Of a DNA stretch of 64,000 nt, positions 35,901 to 44,138 are shown one piece after another (positions within the stretch are counted from its first letter, which is position 1; every line of letters starts with the position of its first letter). The stretch is from Astropecten irregularis (lineage: Eukaryota; Echinodermata; Asteroidea; Paxillosida; Astropectinidae). Where the stretch lies: the NCBI GenBank assembly GCA_963971285.1, contig OZ020261.1, positions 6,513,983 to 6,577,982 of the forward strand, read 5' to 3'. The position numbers were made by a program, and so were the translations under genes. The notes beneath the pieces were generated by a model. The model did not search any database, was not told the origin of the DNA, and was given only the letters and a program-made list of their open reading frames with translations.

Positions 35901-38900
35901 CGTAAGAATCCTTAGACTCCTCGAAGGCTTGAGTTGATGAGGGTTGATGCTCGTAGCACTTTTATAACACAGAGAAGTCAGCTTGTTTTTCCACACGACT
36001 CCTATCTTACTGATAAGATTTAATTACTCGGAGAAAACAATCGAGCAATTATATAAACAGTATAGGCTATTTAAAGGTAGTATCATACCAAAACAGAAAT
36101 GTTCACAGATTTACCTATAACTTACAGGGTATGAAGATGGTGGTGGTAGAAACATACCGTTCAAATGTTTCCGCCTGAAATGGTGTATTTATCCAGAAAT
36201 TAGTAAAACAACGACCGAAAATCTTGTTGATCTTTTAAAAGATCAAAAATAGAAGGGAAAAGACTTAAGAAATACTGTGTCTGTTTATCACTGTTTTCTA
36301 AAAATGTGGGCACCGTATGGGATTGAAATTTTCACAGATGACTGTTACTGTTATCTGTCTTGATTATTTTTGCCCATGAATCTGTATGTCTTCGTTAATA
36401 ACCAAAGTATGATACTACCTTTAACATTATAGGAAACCGGAGTACACAAGAGTGAACCAGGCGCGGTTCTACGGGGGGGCTAGGGGGGGGGGGGGGCTGT
36501 AGCCCCCCAAACATTTTGTCTAGCCCCCCCCCCCCCCCCCAAAAAAATGCAAGTGAAGAACAATTCTTGAAAATACTGGATTTTTTTCAGTTATTTAGCG
36601 CCAATGGCATACAAAAAAACGCGTTGTGTGGGCTATAATGTGCATGTTTTTCGACCCCTAATAAGACATAGCAGAAGCGAGTGTTAGAAGAACCCAAAAT
36701 ATTGGGTCTTCTAGCCCCCCCCCCAAAAATGGGTCTTCTAGCCCCCCAAAAATTGTGACTCGCGCCTGGAGTGAACAAAAAACTGCAATGTGGAATTGAT
36801 GTCATTTTGAATCATGTGACAACTTAAAATATGCACACTTCAATTTCCCTTTATACGACGACCATTACGTCATCAGGATGAACCTAATGGTAGTTGTATT
36901 CTGCTAATTATGTCTTGACAGAGCTGTTATGTTCATCATGTACCTGGCCTCTGACCTGACCTTTGTGACACTCTTGACCTGGGAGGCGGTTAGTGATAAA
37001 GGAGAAGCACATAATCCCAGTTTCGGTCGACCCTACAACCTGATTGCTCTGGTGTGGATCTTAGGTAAGTGACATACACTTTGGCCTGTCAGTTGGCCCG
37101 AGACTCTGCCATTCGGTTCATCAATATTCTAGATGAGTTGTCAATAGAGGGACTATAATTTGTTTGCATTATTATATCTCCACCACAAATAAATCAATTA
37201 TAATAGAGGGACATCGTGATAGTCTTAAGGCCTTTGCACACGACGCACAAAAAAAAAAAAAACACTCTCAACCATTGAGAAATTCTCTCATGGTTGCGAA
37301 ATCTTACAAAAGTGCACCAATGCTTGATAGGCCTGGTGAATCCTTGAGAGATTTTGACCGAGGTCCAGACCTACGACAAAATTTCTCAAGGGACCTTTAC
37401 GAAGTGCTTTGCAATGTGCGTGCGTGTGTTTTCTATGTGTTTCATGGCCTTTGCAGACCGCGCGCACTCCCGCAACGCTTCACGTGTAACCTCAGCGTCG
37501 TGATGGTACTAGCAGCGTTTTACATTCATAAAATGCATAGTTTATCGATTACCAGCGTTCCGTCTCAAAGGAGGCTTGCGGAATGTTACACTGTGCCATG
37601 TGAAAGGGCGCAAAAACGGCCAGCGCAAACCGTTTTGCAAGATTTCGCAGCCATGAGAAAATGTCTCAATGGTTTAGAGTTTTTTAGCGTCGTGTGAAAA
37701 GGCTTTAAGACACTTCCAAAACGCGTTGCCCTCACCGTTGCAACAACCACTGCCTTCCAGGCAAGGCAAAGAGCAACAGTCAATTTGTCACAATTTTGCT
37801 CCACACCCAACGCTTGAGACATTACAGCATGTTAAAAGAACTCCTACGCTGCCAGCAATTTGCTTAATATCAGAAAACCATTTTCTCCCTTCTTTTGTTA
37901 TAATAATATAGGTATGCTGTGGCAGAAGATCGAATGTGTAGCGACTAGGGGGCTCACAAAGGTGGTGACACAGTGGGAACAAATCCGAGATACTCTGATT
38001 ATTCTCCTCTTTCTCCTTGGGGTGTTCTTTGAAATCTTTGCTTATTACGTAAGTACCCCTTGGCAGTGAGTTTCAAGTGCACATATTATTTACTTCAGCA
38101 TAATATGGGCTGTAAATGACTAATGTTCTCTTGTTTCCATTATTTTCACGATGAAAGACATTATTCGGAAGGATGACATGCGAGTTTAGTTGAGTTGATA
38201 GTTTGAACAAAATAGAGCGACAGACTTAAAGGGTCTATGCAATAGGAATATTATGGCTTAAACATGTGCCAAAAATAAATTGTTACATGGGCCTTTGATT
38301 TTACCAACTTCCTCACACTGTTTCAGGGTTAACAACAGTTTTTTTGGTTTGTATGCTAACTAGAATTTCCATATTCATGAGCAAAACTGTGATGCCATGT
38401 GGGTATACTGAGAGCACTAATCCAATTGCTTTGTGCACAAAAAAGTTGGGGTTGTTTCATAGGTTTTCTGACAAACCTTTTTCCCTCAATGGGTTTTATT
38501 GTGCTGAATATGTTCCTTTTACTCAACTGGTAGTGTAATTGTTTTGACCAACCATTTCTGTGGGTCATATTTGCCTCTTCATTCGTTTATGTTTTTTTCA
38601 TTATATTTTGGCTGTTTGTCCCATACATGAGTATGCATGAAAATCTCCCATTTTGCAAAGCCGATCAAAAGAAAACCAAATGCTGGTTTGAAACCAAAAT
38701 ATCACTTGCCATTCATTATCTGTCAGTATATTCTCTATGAAGGCAATAAAATAACCTGACTGGAAAAAGCACTGCATGAACCCTTCAATGTTACGTTCTA
38801 TGTTACACGTGGTAATTAACAGCCAATAAGTTCCAGGCAATCTCTATGAGAAGAAATAACATCGCCTTTGATTGTTCATAATATTATAATACTTTTGGAG

Positions 38901-41900
38901 GGAATAGTGAGGAACGGTTTCTACTGTTATTAGAATTGTCCTGCTTGTGATGTAGTTGCTTGAGTCCAAAATGTTTGGTAAAACAAACATCGTGTGAAAG
39001 TTAACATCAGTTACCATCCAGAAACCATGGATGATGGCAATCGCATGGTGACACTTGGTATGGGGATCGGTTTGCAGAAACACCATGTAAATAATCGTTT
39101 CTACTTTCGCACTAACGTCGCACGTCCCGGAAGGCCTCATCAACGTTTCGACTACCGAGCTCCCGACATCAAATTCGTTTAATTGTCATTTACAGGGGAT
39201 CGAGCCTGACTCAATCAATGGGGTAAAGACACCAGAAGTCTTGATTCGAGACAGGCGGTACGTGGTGGAACCTACCTCGGCCATAGAGAGGAACTTCACT
39301 GACGGTAAATTCAACGACATCGGCAACTACGTGGTGGACAAACTCACGCACACCAATCCGGACCTGAATGAAACGTCTAAAGATCGTATTAGATGGGTAG
39401 TAGGCCGTGTCTTGGATTACACGGCTCGGCGAAGGACTGGTGGCAAGTCTTCCTTCAAAGGAGGCGATATAGTGAAAGGCCCCACGGCTCCTATAGACGG
39501 TGCCCATGCCGAGTTTCTAGCACGCACGTGGAACCACCCGCAGATCATGGCCCGCGCCATGTTGGCCTTAGCAACGGCCTTCGCCGTGCTGCGCATGCTC
39601 CCTTATGTCGTCATCAGTGATCTGATTGGTCCGTTGCAGATCTCTCTAGTGAGCATGATCATCAATACGTTACATTTCTTCTTCGTGGTGGGGACGGTAA
39701 TGGCGTCGTTTGCTGTTGGACTAACGTTGACCTACTCGTATTACCACCGAGTCAACTATGAGGAATGCATGTCAACGGAGGAGAACGTTCAAAACTGTAA
39801 AATAGGAAGCTTCGCCAAGTAAGTATGGAATTATAAGCACTATGTCTGTATACACGGGTTTACACTTCCAAAAAAGCGCATGCGTGATAGTGCCTCGTTT
39901 TGAAGTCGCGATCAAAACTGCCGAAGTGTAAACCCGTGTGTTGTCTTCGACAATGGACGGGCCTACACTTAGAAAAGTGCGCACGCGTGGAAGTGCCTCG
40001 TTTTGAAGTTGCGATCAAAATCCAAGATGGCCGCCATGGTGTAAACCCGTGTATTGCATTTTTGTTTAATATCTGACAACTGAGATTTGCCAATTGCAAG
40101 TGCAAAAAAGTAATCCGCTGACCCAGACGTGATTCGAACACGCAACCTTCTGATCTGGAGTCAGACGCGCTACCGTTGCGCCACTGGGCCATGTTTAATA
40201 TTTTGTGTTGGAAAATCCTTGCAAAGGGTATCTGCATTTTGGCTGGTATTTGCAGGCGCATGTAATTGTGTTTTGATAGTGCAAATGAAGATGAAGTTTC
40301 ACGTTTTCTGTGCAATTTATTGAATCATTTTTAAATGTACACAATGCACAAACCTTTAGCTGAACAACCTAACCATAATGCTTAAAGTTTTGTATCATAA
40401 AGGGAGTATCATACTTTGGTAGCATACCGAAACATATATTTTCACAGATTCACCTATAACTTACAGGGTATAAAGATAGTGATGGTATGAATATGCAGTT
40501 ATATTTGTTTCTGCCCGAAATGCTGTAATTTTCCAGAAAAGAGTAAAACCAGTGACCAAAATTATTTTGGATCTTTTAAAGATCAAAAATAAAAGAAAAA
40601 AGACTTAAGAAATACTGTGGCCGTTTTTCACTGTTTTCTCAAAAAAGTGGGCACCGAATGGGACTGAAACTTTCACAGATGACTGTAGCTGTATCTTTCT
40701 TGAAATTTTTGCCCATGAATCTGTATTTCTCTGACAAAAACTAAAGTATTATATGACCTTTTATCAGATCTAAATACCAATACTTTAATTCTGGTGCCTA
40801 TTTGCGTACATAATTTTGACATGAAATGGTCTATCCAAGTCTGATCTCACAAACTAAATCGAAACATATTCCTTCTTGTAGCATTTTCCAGGCGTTGATC
40901 ACCCTGTACTGGTCAGTCTTTGGCCTCATGCCAATGACCGATCTCCAGTTGAGCGACAAGGGGGTTGTCATGGAGACCGCTGGTTCCCTGATCTATGCCT
41001 CATTTTACGTGCTCCTGATCATCGTGTTACTCAATGCGCTGATTGCCGTCTGGAGCAACGTCTACAACGAAATAGAGGTGAGTAGAAATCGATAGCCGAG
41101 AAGTGATCGATACATACACGGGGTGTCTCCCAAAAAACGCAACACTTGTGTCGAGAACTGTTATATGAAAATGAAACTGTTTATCACTTCAAGATTTAAA
41201 TATGTGATACAACTATGTCTTGGCTATTATCATGTAGAATTTGAGCAACATTTGACTAAAATTTAGTGAAAAAATTAAGACTGAACTACCCAACCTCAAA
41301 ACCCGATTTTCATCTTTCTTCCATACATATTATGTGTGTATTGACCACTATGCGTGTTATCCTTGCAAATTTATTTTAAGGAGTACTCTTTCAATTGGTC
41401 ATATTGTCGCCAATTTCAGCCCCAATATGCTTAGATTCTACATGGTGAAAGCAAAGACATGGTTGTATCACATATCTGAATCTTGAAGTGATAAACAGTT
41501 TAATTTTAACATTGGGTCCCGACACAATGTTGCGTGTTTTTTGTTGGACACCCTGTATAAGAAATCAGAGTTGTCCTGTTGGCTTGAATTTCCCGCTAAT
41601 GAGTTTAAGCAATGAGCCAATGTTCTATCAAGGCTTCCATACTATGTTCATGACTTATGGATGTTTCGTCAGTAGTCGACCTATTTTGCAATCGTTCTCT
41701 TCCAACCTCGTTCACAGGAGAATGCCGATATGCAGTGGAAGTTCTCCTGCACGGCTATGTGGATGAGCTATATCAAGCACGATCTGCGTGTGCCTCCTCC
41801 ATTCAACCTCCTTCCCACTAAGGGAGGTATCAGACGTCTGATCGCTCTCTTCTCCAAGAGGGGTCGGTGGGCTGAGATCGCTGTTGAGGAGATGAAACCT

Positions 41901-44138
41901 ATCTACGACGAGAAATGGCTTCGCACTGAAGGAGTTCGACTCTTCGTAAGTTCAGAGCTTGGTTGGCATTCCCTCCCCAACCAAGAACTGCTGCAGCAAC
42001 AGCAGCAGCGATAGCACAGCAGTAGCAGCAACTGCAGCAGCGATAGCACAGCAGCAGCAGCAGCAACTGCAGCAACAACTGTATCAGTCATCAGTCACTT
42101 ACTTACCGGTGCCTGGTAATGCTTGGTTAGTGATACCTTATGGATGTTGCTACCTCGCTGCTGATATTCGCCAAAGCCTAAAGTGATACCCACAGTGATA
42201 CTGGTATAGACATCACTATCATTCTGGTAGCACCTGGGGCCAATTTCATAAAACTGTTAAGCACAAAAATTTGCTTAGCACAAAAATGTCTTGGCCAATA
42301 AAAAAAACACCATTGAAAATTTCATTTGATATTCATGGTCAGCGAACAACAGCCAAAGAACAATCACAAGTGATACAAAACACGTTGATATTTGGTTGTT
42401 AACCCTGTTTTTTTTAAGACAGAAATGCCATGCTTAGCAAATTTTTGTGCTTAACAGTTTTATGAAATTGGCCCCTGGTTGCATGTCTCGCATAATCGTT
42501 TGTTTCTTCTCTTTGCAGGTGGATGGCAGCAAGAAAATGAGCAAACGACTGGAGGAGCAGGCTAACTACAGCGTAAGGCCAACTCTTTTCTTCAAACATA
42601 TAACAGGAGTAGCAGTAAATATTATTCACTGCTACTCCTGTTAAATTGCTGGAATATTGACCAACTGGATAATCATGACTTCCTAATATGTTCAATGATA
42701 TTAAGTACATCGACTAATATTAAAGTGTTCAATGTCACAATTTACCGGTATCATACTTTGTCACGTAAATCTGACAAGCTGCTGGGTGTATACTGCTGCC
42801 ATAATACCGGTCCCAGTCTTCGCGATTGGTAGTCTTAATGGTGCTTGTTTCATGTTTTTTTTTCTTCTGATATCTCCTTTTCAGCGAGTAATTTCCCGTT
42901 TGCTCGACCGATATGTGCTAGAAAAGACGGCAGGAGCCAGCAGTACGACCGCTGAAATCACCAAGATTGACCTTCGGAATCTGAAGAATGACCTCATAGC
43001 TCTAAGGTGACTCAGATATACAAAGCATTGACTTAAAACTGAGGAAAGACAGACATTTAGATTTGACCCGATGCGTAGTCCTGGAGGAGCAATGTGTTCA
43101 GAGACGGCGATTTATATGTTGAACTTAGGTTCAAGTGCCAGCACGTCTTATTGTGGCGATGCTTAACACAAATATCTGATCACATCACATTTACCTTTTG
43201 CTTAATCGTTATTTCATGGGGAAAACTTATTTGTTTGGCAGCTGTTTACTTACATCAAAGTCTCATTCAATCAATTAGGGGAAAAGGGATGTGAGGAATC
43301 GAATTTCAGCCCTCCACGCTCTGATTAGAGAACACAATACCAATGATTCATTACTGAGGCTTCATGTTCGGTGCCAGTCAGCTTACAAATGTTGAATTGG
43401 CATCTCACTCTAAAAAAAGTTTCAATCAATTAAAGATGCAGTTTGCTCATTTTATTTGAAACGGAAAAGCAAAGAACTAAACCTAGTACCTCAACGACTA
43501 ATCATTTTATTGTTTTTGGATTGTACTCTAGGTACGACACCTTTTTGAAATTATGCCAAGTCCACGATGAATTGGTCGTCGCCTCGAAGGATTGTCTTCA
43601 CATCAAGGGTCAGTCTAACTTCGTTCCACAAATCTACGAACGGGCCGAAGCCATCAGCTCTAGCCTCATTCACAACCTCCATCACACCCTGGACTTTCAA
43701 ACCTCACTGGCCTCGACGGTTGCCCAACTTCCTCCACCGCCATCGCCGATACCCTCCCCTCCGCCAACCCCGGTACGACCCTCCACCCCAACCCCGCCGC
43801 CATCACCAACCCCACCACGATCACCGACCCCTCCTCCACCACCAGCCGAACCCCAACTACCATCTCCACCCCCATCACCTTCCCCACCTCCATCACCATC
43901 CCCGCCCCCGTCGCCAGTCCGACTCTCACCGGAACCAACCCCCGAGCCCAGCCGGCCGGTCACGCCGATGGTCGTGACGACGCCGCCGGCGCCGGAAGAG
44001 ACTCCTACGTCACAGCGAGGTGCAAGGATGATCGTGGTGAAACTAGTCAAGCAGTTCGAGACGGGTCAGATCGGGCCCAGCTCTAGGGGCAGCAGGTCCA
44101 GGGCTTCGTCGCTGGCCTCTTCGGACACTCACTTTTAA
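29799..44138 (+). CDS. TRPC-like cation channel, gene 2, complete (14 coding exons, predicted 1039 aa)
   Basis: Exons: 29799-29979, 31796-31914, 32440-32553, 33006-33302, 34832-34942, 35714-35901, 36922-37064, 37912-38048, 39196-39818, 40882-41077, 41718-41945, 42519-42572, 42885-43006, 43532-44138. All introns are GT-AG and all joins keep frame. Order: ankyrin region (1-140), TRPC linker helices (140-300) with FVAHPNCQQ at 275-283, pre-S1 (303-325), S1 (338-358), S2 (376-400), S3 (411-430), a long S3-S4 loop (431-547) with NFT463 and NET488 sequons, S4 (548-570), GPLQISL linker (575-581), S5 (582-614), turret cysteines 621 and 631, pore YWSVFGL (647-653), S6 (672-699), TRP helix with W710-K-F, PPPF (729-732), rib helix and coiled coil (798-860), proline-rich tail (905-1000), and a terminal DTHF that fits a class I PDZ ligand. 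It should be a plasma-membrane, receptor-operated, Ca-permeable channel subunit. Oddities: no CxCxxC zinc module, LNALIAVWSNVY in place of the usual S6 gate, and QWKFSC in place of EWKFAR. Confidence 0.9.
31284..31355 (+). mobile_element. tRNA-like head of a SINE, family 1
   Basis: Acceptor GGCTGGA/TCCAGTC pairs fully (one G-T) and the D and T arms are recognisable with a B box (GGTTCGAATCC). The anticodon loop has C33 instead of T33 and both the anticodon and T stems have a mismatch. The same sequence, with shared flanks (GGCAGTCAGAAGCCATGAA type), recurs elsewhere. A repeat head is more likely than a working tRNA. Confidence 0.7.
31796..31914 (+). CDS. Gene 2 exon 2: ankyrin repeat region
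   Basis: The acceptor ATTACTCTAG ends at 31795 and the donor GTAAGT starts at 31915. It reads VMYPLLEHGVAMKDAVLRAV and then EAVRLLCDRAF, matching the TRPC segment in which the second ankyrin repeat ends and an alpha-helical repeat with DALL..AI spacing begins. Confidence 0.85.
32268..32402. mobile_element. Small MITE, TCGATTTCACGAAGCCC family, copy 3 (gene 2 intron)
   Basis: TACGATGAACTATCCTTCGT then GGGCTTCGTGAAATCGATCC. It ends about 37 bases before the exon 3 acceptor. Confidence 0.65.
32440..32553 (+). CDS. Gene 2 exon 3: TRPC signature DITPIILAA
   Basis: The acceptor TTGCCTGTTCAG ends at 32439 and the donor GTATGT starts at 32554; 38 codons, phase 0 at both ends. It contains HPDITPIILAAQRNNFQMVK, the most conserved ankyrin-domain block of the TRPC family (F-T-P-D-I-T-P-I-I-L-A-A) and the best N-terminal evidence for TRPC rather than another TRP class. 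Confidence 0.9.
33006..33302 (+). CDS. Gene 2 exon 4: linker-helix domain without the usual zinc module
   Basis: The acceptor is a weak CCCAACACATAG and the donor is GTAAGA; 99 codons. IYKGLASEAYVAMASKDPVD and then FKLCDEIRNL matches the TRPC linker helices. Where vertebrate TRPCs have a His plus CxCxxC cluster just before this block, this protein has ETAAKDSFQRSVGTMEIYKG with no cysteine. A SINE begins about 20 bases after the donor. Confidence 0.88.
33324..33658 (+). mobile_element. SINE family 3, forward copy in gene 2 intron 4
   Basis: Head GGGGCATAATTGGCAAGTGC and GGGTTCGATCCCGGCTTGGG; body GTTTTTCTCCAAGTTCTCCG then GTTTTC; tail ATTATTATTATT. It starts about 20 bases after the exon 4 donor. 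Confidence 0.8.
34832..34942 (+). CDS. Gene 2 exon 5: linker helices
   Basis: The acceptor AATCCTTTGCAG ends at 34831 and the donor GTACAG starts at 34943; 37 codons, phase 0. It reads IMTVLTHPDEDQ, an acidic stretch, and LPKITRALDLGLQK. The position corresponds to the TRPC stretch between the last linker helix and FVAxPNCQQ. The middle is poorly conserved. Confidence 0.8.
35714..35901 (+). CDS. Gene 2 exon 6: FVAHPNCQQ and pre-S1 helix
   Basis: The acceptor TTTTCAACGTGTAG ends at 35713 and the donor GTAAGA starts at 35902, phase 2. It opens with FVAHPNCQQVIITQFYKRLL, a near-perfect TRPC signature, followed by a hydrophobic helix FLYRFFLFALMFILYPVLAV that corresponds to the pre-S1 elbow. Confidence 0.9.
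36071..36424. mobile_element. TTAA MITE family A, copy in gene 2 intron 6
   Basis: TTAAAGGTAGTATCATACC to CAAAGTATGATACTACCTTT, opposite orientation, full-length. Confidence 0.8.
36458..36768. mobile_element. Non-autonomous hAT-type element with perfect 8-bp target duplication
   Basis: Ends CAGGCGCGG and CGCGCCTG, flanked by GAGTGAAC at 36450-36457 and 36769-36776. The interior is dominated by G and C runs (GGGGGGGGGGGG and CCCCCCCC) and CTAGCCCCCC repeats. It lies in gene 2 intron 6, next to a family A MITE. Confidence 0.85.
36922..37064 (+). CDS. Gene 2 exon 7: S1 and start of S2
   Basis: The acceptor TTATGTCTTGACAG ends at 36921; the first A completes a Pro codon. AVMFIMYLASDLTFVTLLTW forms S1. 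PYNLIALVWILG starts S2, matching the TRPC WVLGM block across the next splice. Donor GTAAGT at 37065, phase 1. Confidence 0.87.
37225..37708. mobile_element. TTAA-flanked fold-back with about 95-base arms (gene 2 intron 7)
   Basis: TTAAGGCCTTTGCACACGAC at the left and CGTGTGAAAAGGCTTTAA at the right. The arms continue through ACCATTGAGA and CATGGTTGCGAAATCTT. A 177-codon ORF within it has no recognisable domain. Confidence 0.8.
37912..38048 (+). CDS. Gene 2 exon 8: S2-S3 linker and S3
   Basis: The acceptor TAATAATATAG ends at 37911 and has a weak polypyrimidine tract. The exon reads MLWQKIECV..., then a loop, then IRDTLIILLFLLGVFFEIFA for S3. Donor GTAAGT at 38049, phase 0. Confidence 0.85.
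39196..39818 (+). CDS. Gene 2 exon 9: S3-S4 loop, S4, S4-S5 linker, S5, pore turret
   Basis: The largest internal exon (623 bases). About 117 residues precede S4, with N-x-S/T sequons at N463 and N488, consistent with an extracellular loop. S4 is ARAMLALATAFAVLRMLPYV. GPLQISL is the invariant TRPC S4-S5 motif. S5 is VSMIINTLHFFFVVGTVMAS and onward. Cys621 and Cys631 in the turret resemble the TRPC4/5 cysteine pair. Acceptor CATTTACAG ends at 39195; donor GTAAGT at 39819, phase 2. Confidence 0.9.
39854..40056. repeat. CACGGGTTTACAC fold-back, internally duplicated
   Basis: CACGGGTTTACACTT at 39854 and GTGTAAACCCGTG at 39929 and 40040. AGTGCCTCGTTTTGAAGT and GCGATCAAAA occur twice. It begins about 36 bases after the exon 9 donor. 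Confidence 0.7.
40119..40190 (-). tRNA. tRNA-Trp (anticodon CCA)
   Basis: The reverse strand folds as a complete 72-nt tRNA. The acceptor is GGCCCAG with CTGGGTC (one G-T pair) and the D stem is GCGC/GCGC. The anticodon stem is TCTGA/TCAGA around the loop CTCCAGA (T33, anticodon CCA), the T stem is GCGTG/CACGT around TTCGAAT, and the discriminator is A. The A box (TGGCGCAACGG) and B box (GTTCGAATC) are intact. A T6 Pol III terminator lies about 10 bases past the 3' end (plus-strand A run at 40104-40109). It has no intron and no encoded CCA. It lies in the intron after gene 2 exon 9, antisense to the channel gene. Confidence 0.93.
40396..40765. mobile_element. TTAA MITE family A, copy in gene 2 intron 9
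   Basis: A degenerate full-length copy: CATAAAGGGAGTATCATACT to TATATGACCTTTTATC. The flanking TTAA is lost. Confidence 0.7.
40882..41077 (+). CDS. Gene 2 exon 10: pore helix, selectivity filter and S6
   Basis: The acceptor CCTTCTTGTAG ends at 40881; the first base completes an Asn codon. TLYWSVFGLMPM matches the TRPC pore (LFWSIFGL). S6 is YVLLIIVLLNALIAVWSNVY then NEIE. LLN and LIA are kept, but the usual M-x-N-N-S-Y stretch at the gate reads V-W-S-N-V-Y. Donor GTGAGT at 41078. Confidence 0.92.
41115..41557. mobile_element. Mariner-type MITE (gene 2 intron 10)
   Basis: TA-flanked, with long inverted arms. The left outer end reads CACGGGGTGTCTCCCAAAAA and the right ends TTGTTGGACACCCTG then TA. 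Both carry AACGCAACA / TGTTGCGTG and CACTTCAAGAT / ATCTTGAAGTG. No transposase. Confidence 0.8.
41718..41945 (+). CDS. Gene 2 exon 11: TRP helix and PPPF segment
   Basis: The acceptor CGTTCACAG ends at 41717. ENADMQWKFSCTAMWMSYIK corresponds to the TRPC D-x-E-W-K-F-A-R-T-K-L-W-x-S-Y helix, with Gln for Glu and Ser-Cys for Ala-Arg. VPPPFNLLPT follows. Donor GTAAGT at 41946. A CAG-rich microsatellite starts about 45 bases into the next intron. Confidence 0.92.
41988..42085 (+). repeat. CAG-type imperfect microsatellite in gene 2 intron 11
   Basis: GCAGCAACAGCAGCAGCGAT, then repeated GCACAGCAGCAGCAGCAGCA-type sequence. It begins about 45 bases after the exon 11 donor. Confidence 0.85.
42234..42478. 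mobile_element. MITE with CTGGGGCCAATTTCAT ends, copy 2 (gene 2 intron 11)
   Basis: Ends CTGGGGCCAATTTCATAAAA and TATGAAATTGGCCCC. It finishes about 40 bases before the 18-codon exon. Confidence 0.75.
42519..42572 (+). CDS. Gene 2 exon 12: 18-codon microexon
   Basis: A short phase 0 exon between CTTCTCTTTGCAG and GTAAGG encoding VDGSKKMSKRLEEQANYS, a charged connector before the rib helix. Because it is in frame at both ends it could be skipped without a frameshift. No matching copy was found upstream of gene 1's first visible exon. Confidence 0.75.
42885..43006 (+). CDS. Gene 2 exon 13: rib helix
   Basis: The acceptor TCTCCTTTTCAG ends at 42884. It reads RVISRLLDRYVLEK and later LRNLKNDLIAL plus a split Arg, matching the TRPC4/5 block K-R-Y-V...E-L-K-Q-D-I-S-S-F-R-x-E. 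Donor GTGACT at 43007 is non-consensus at +5, but the join gives R-YDTF, parallel to R-YETF in gene 1. Confidence 0.85.
43532..44138 (+). CDS. Gene 2 exon 14: coiled-coil end, proline-rich tail and PDZ-like C-terminus
   Basis: The acceptor TTGTACTCTAG ends at 43531. After YDTFLKLCQVHDEL and a helical stretch comes a tail of about 95 residues made mostly of P and S (905-1000). It contains two PxxPxR class II SH3-type motifs (915-920 and 963-968). The chain then runs RMIVVKLVKQF, an Arg/Ser segment, and DTHF before TAA. Two long ORFs overlapping the tail in other frames are composition shadows. Confidence 0.87.

Noticed and set aside
37164..37697. 177-codon forward ORF
   Set aside because: It lies over a fold-back transposable element in a channel intron, has no recognisable domain, and its sequence is explained by the inverted arms.
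43567..44050. Long ORFs in other frames (both strands) over the proline-rich tail
   Set aside because: C-rich repeats keep several frames open. Only the frame joined to the coiled-coil exon fits TRPC splicing.
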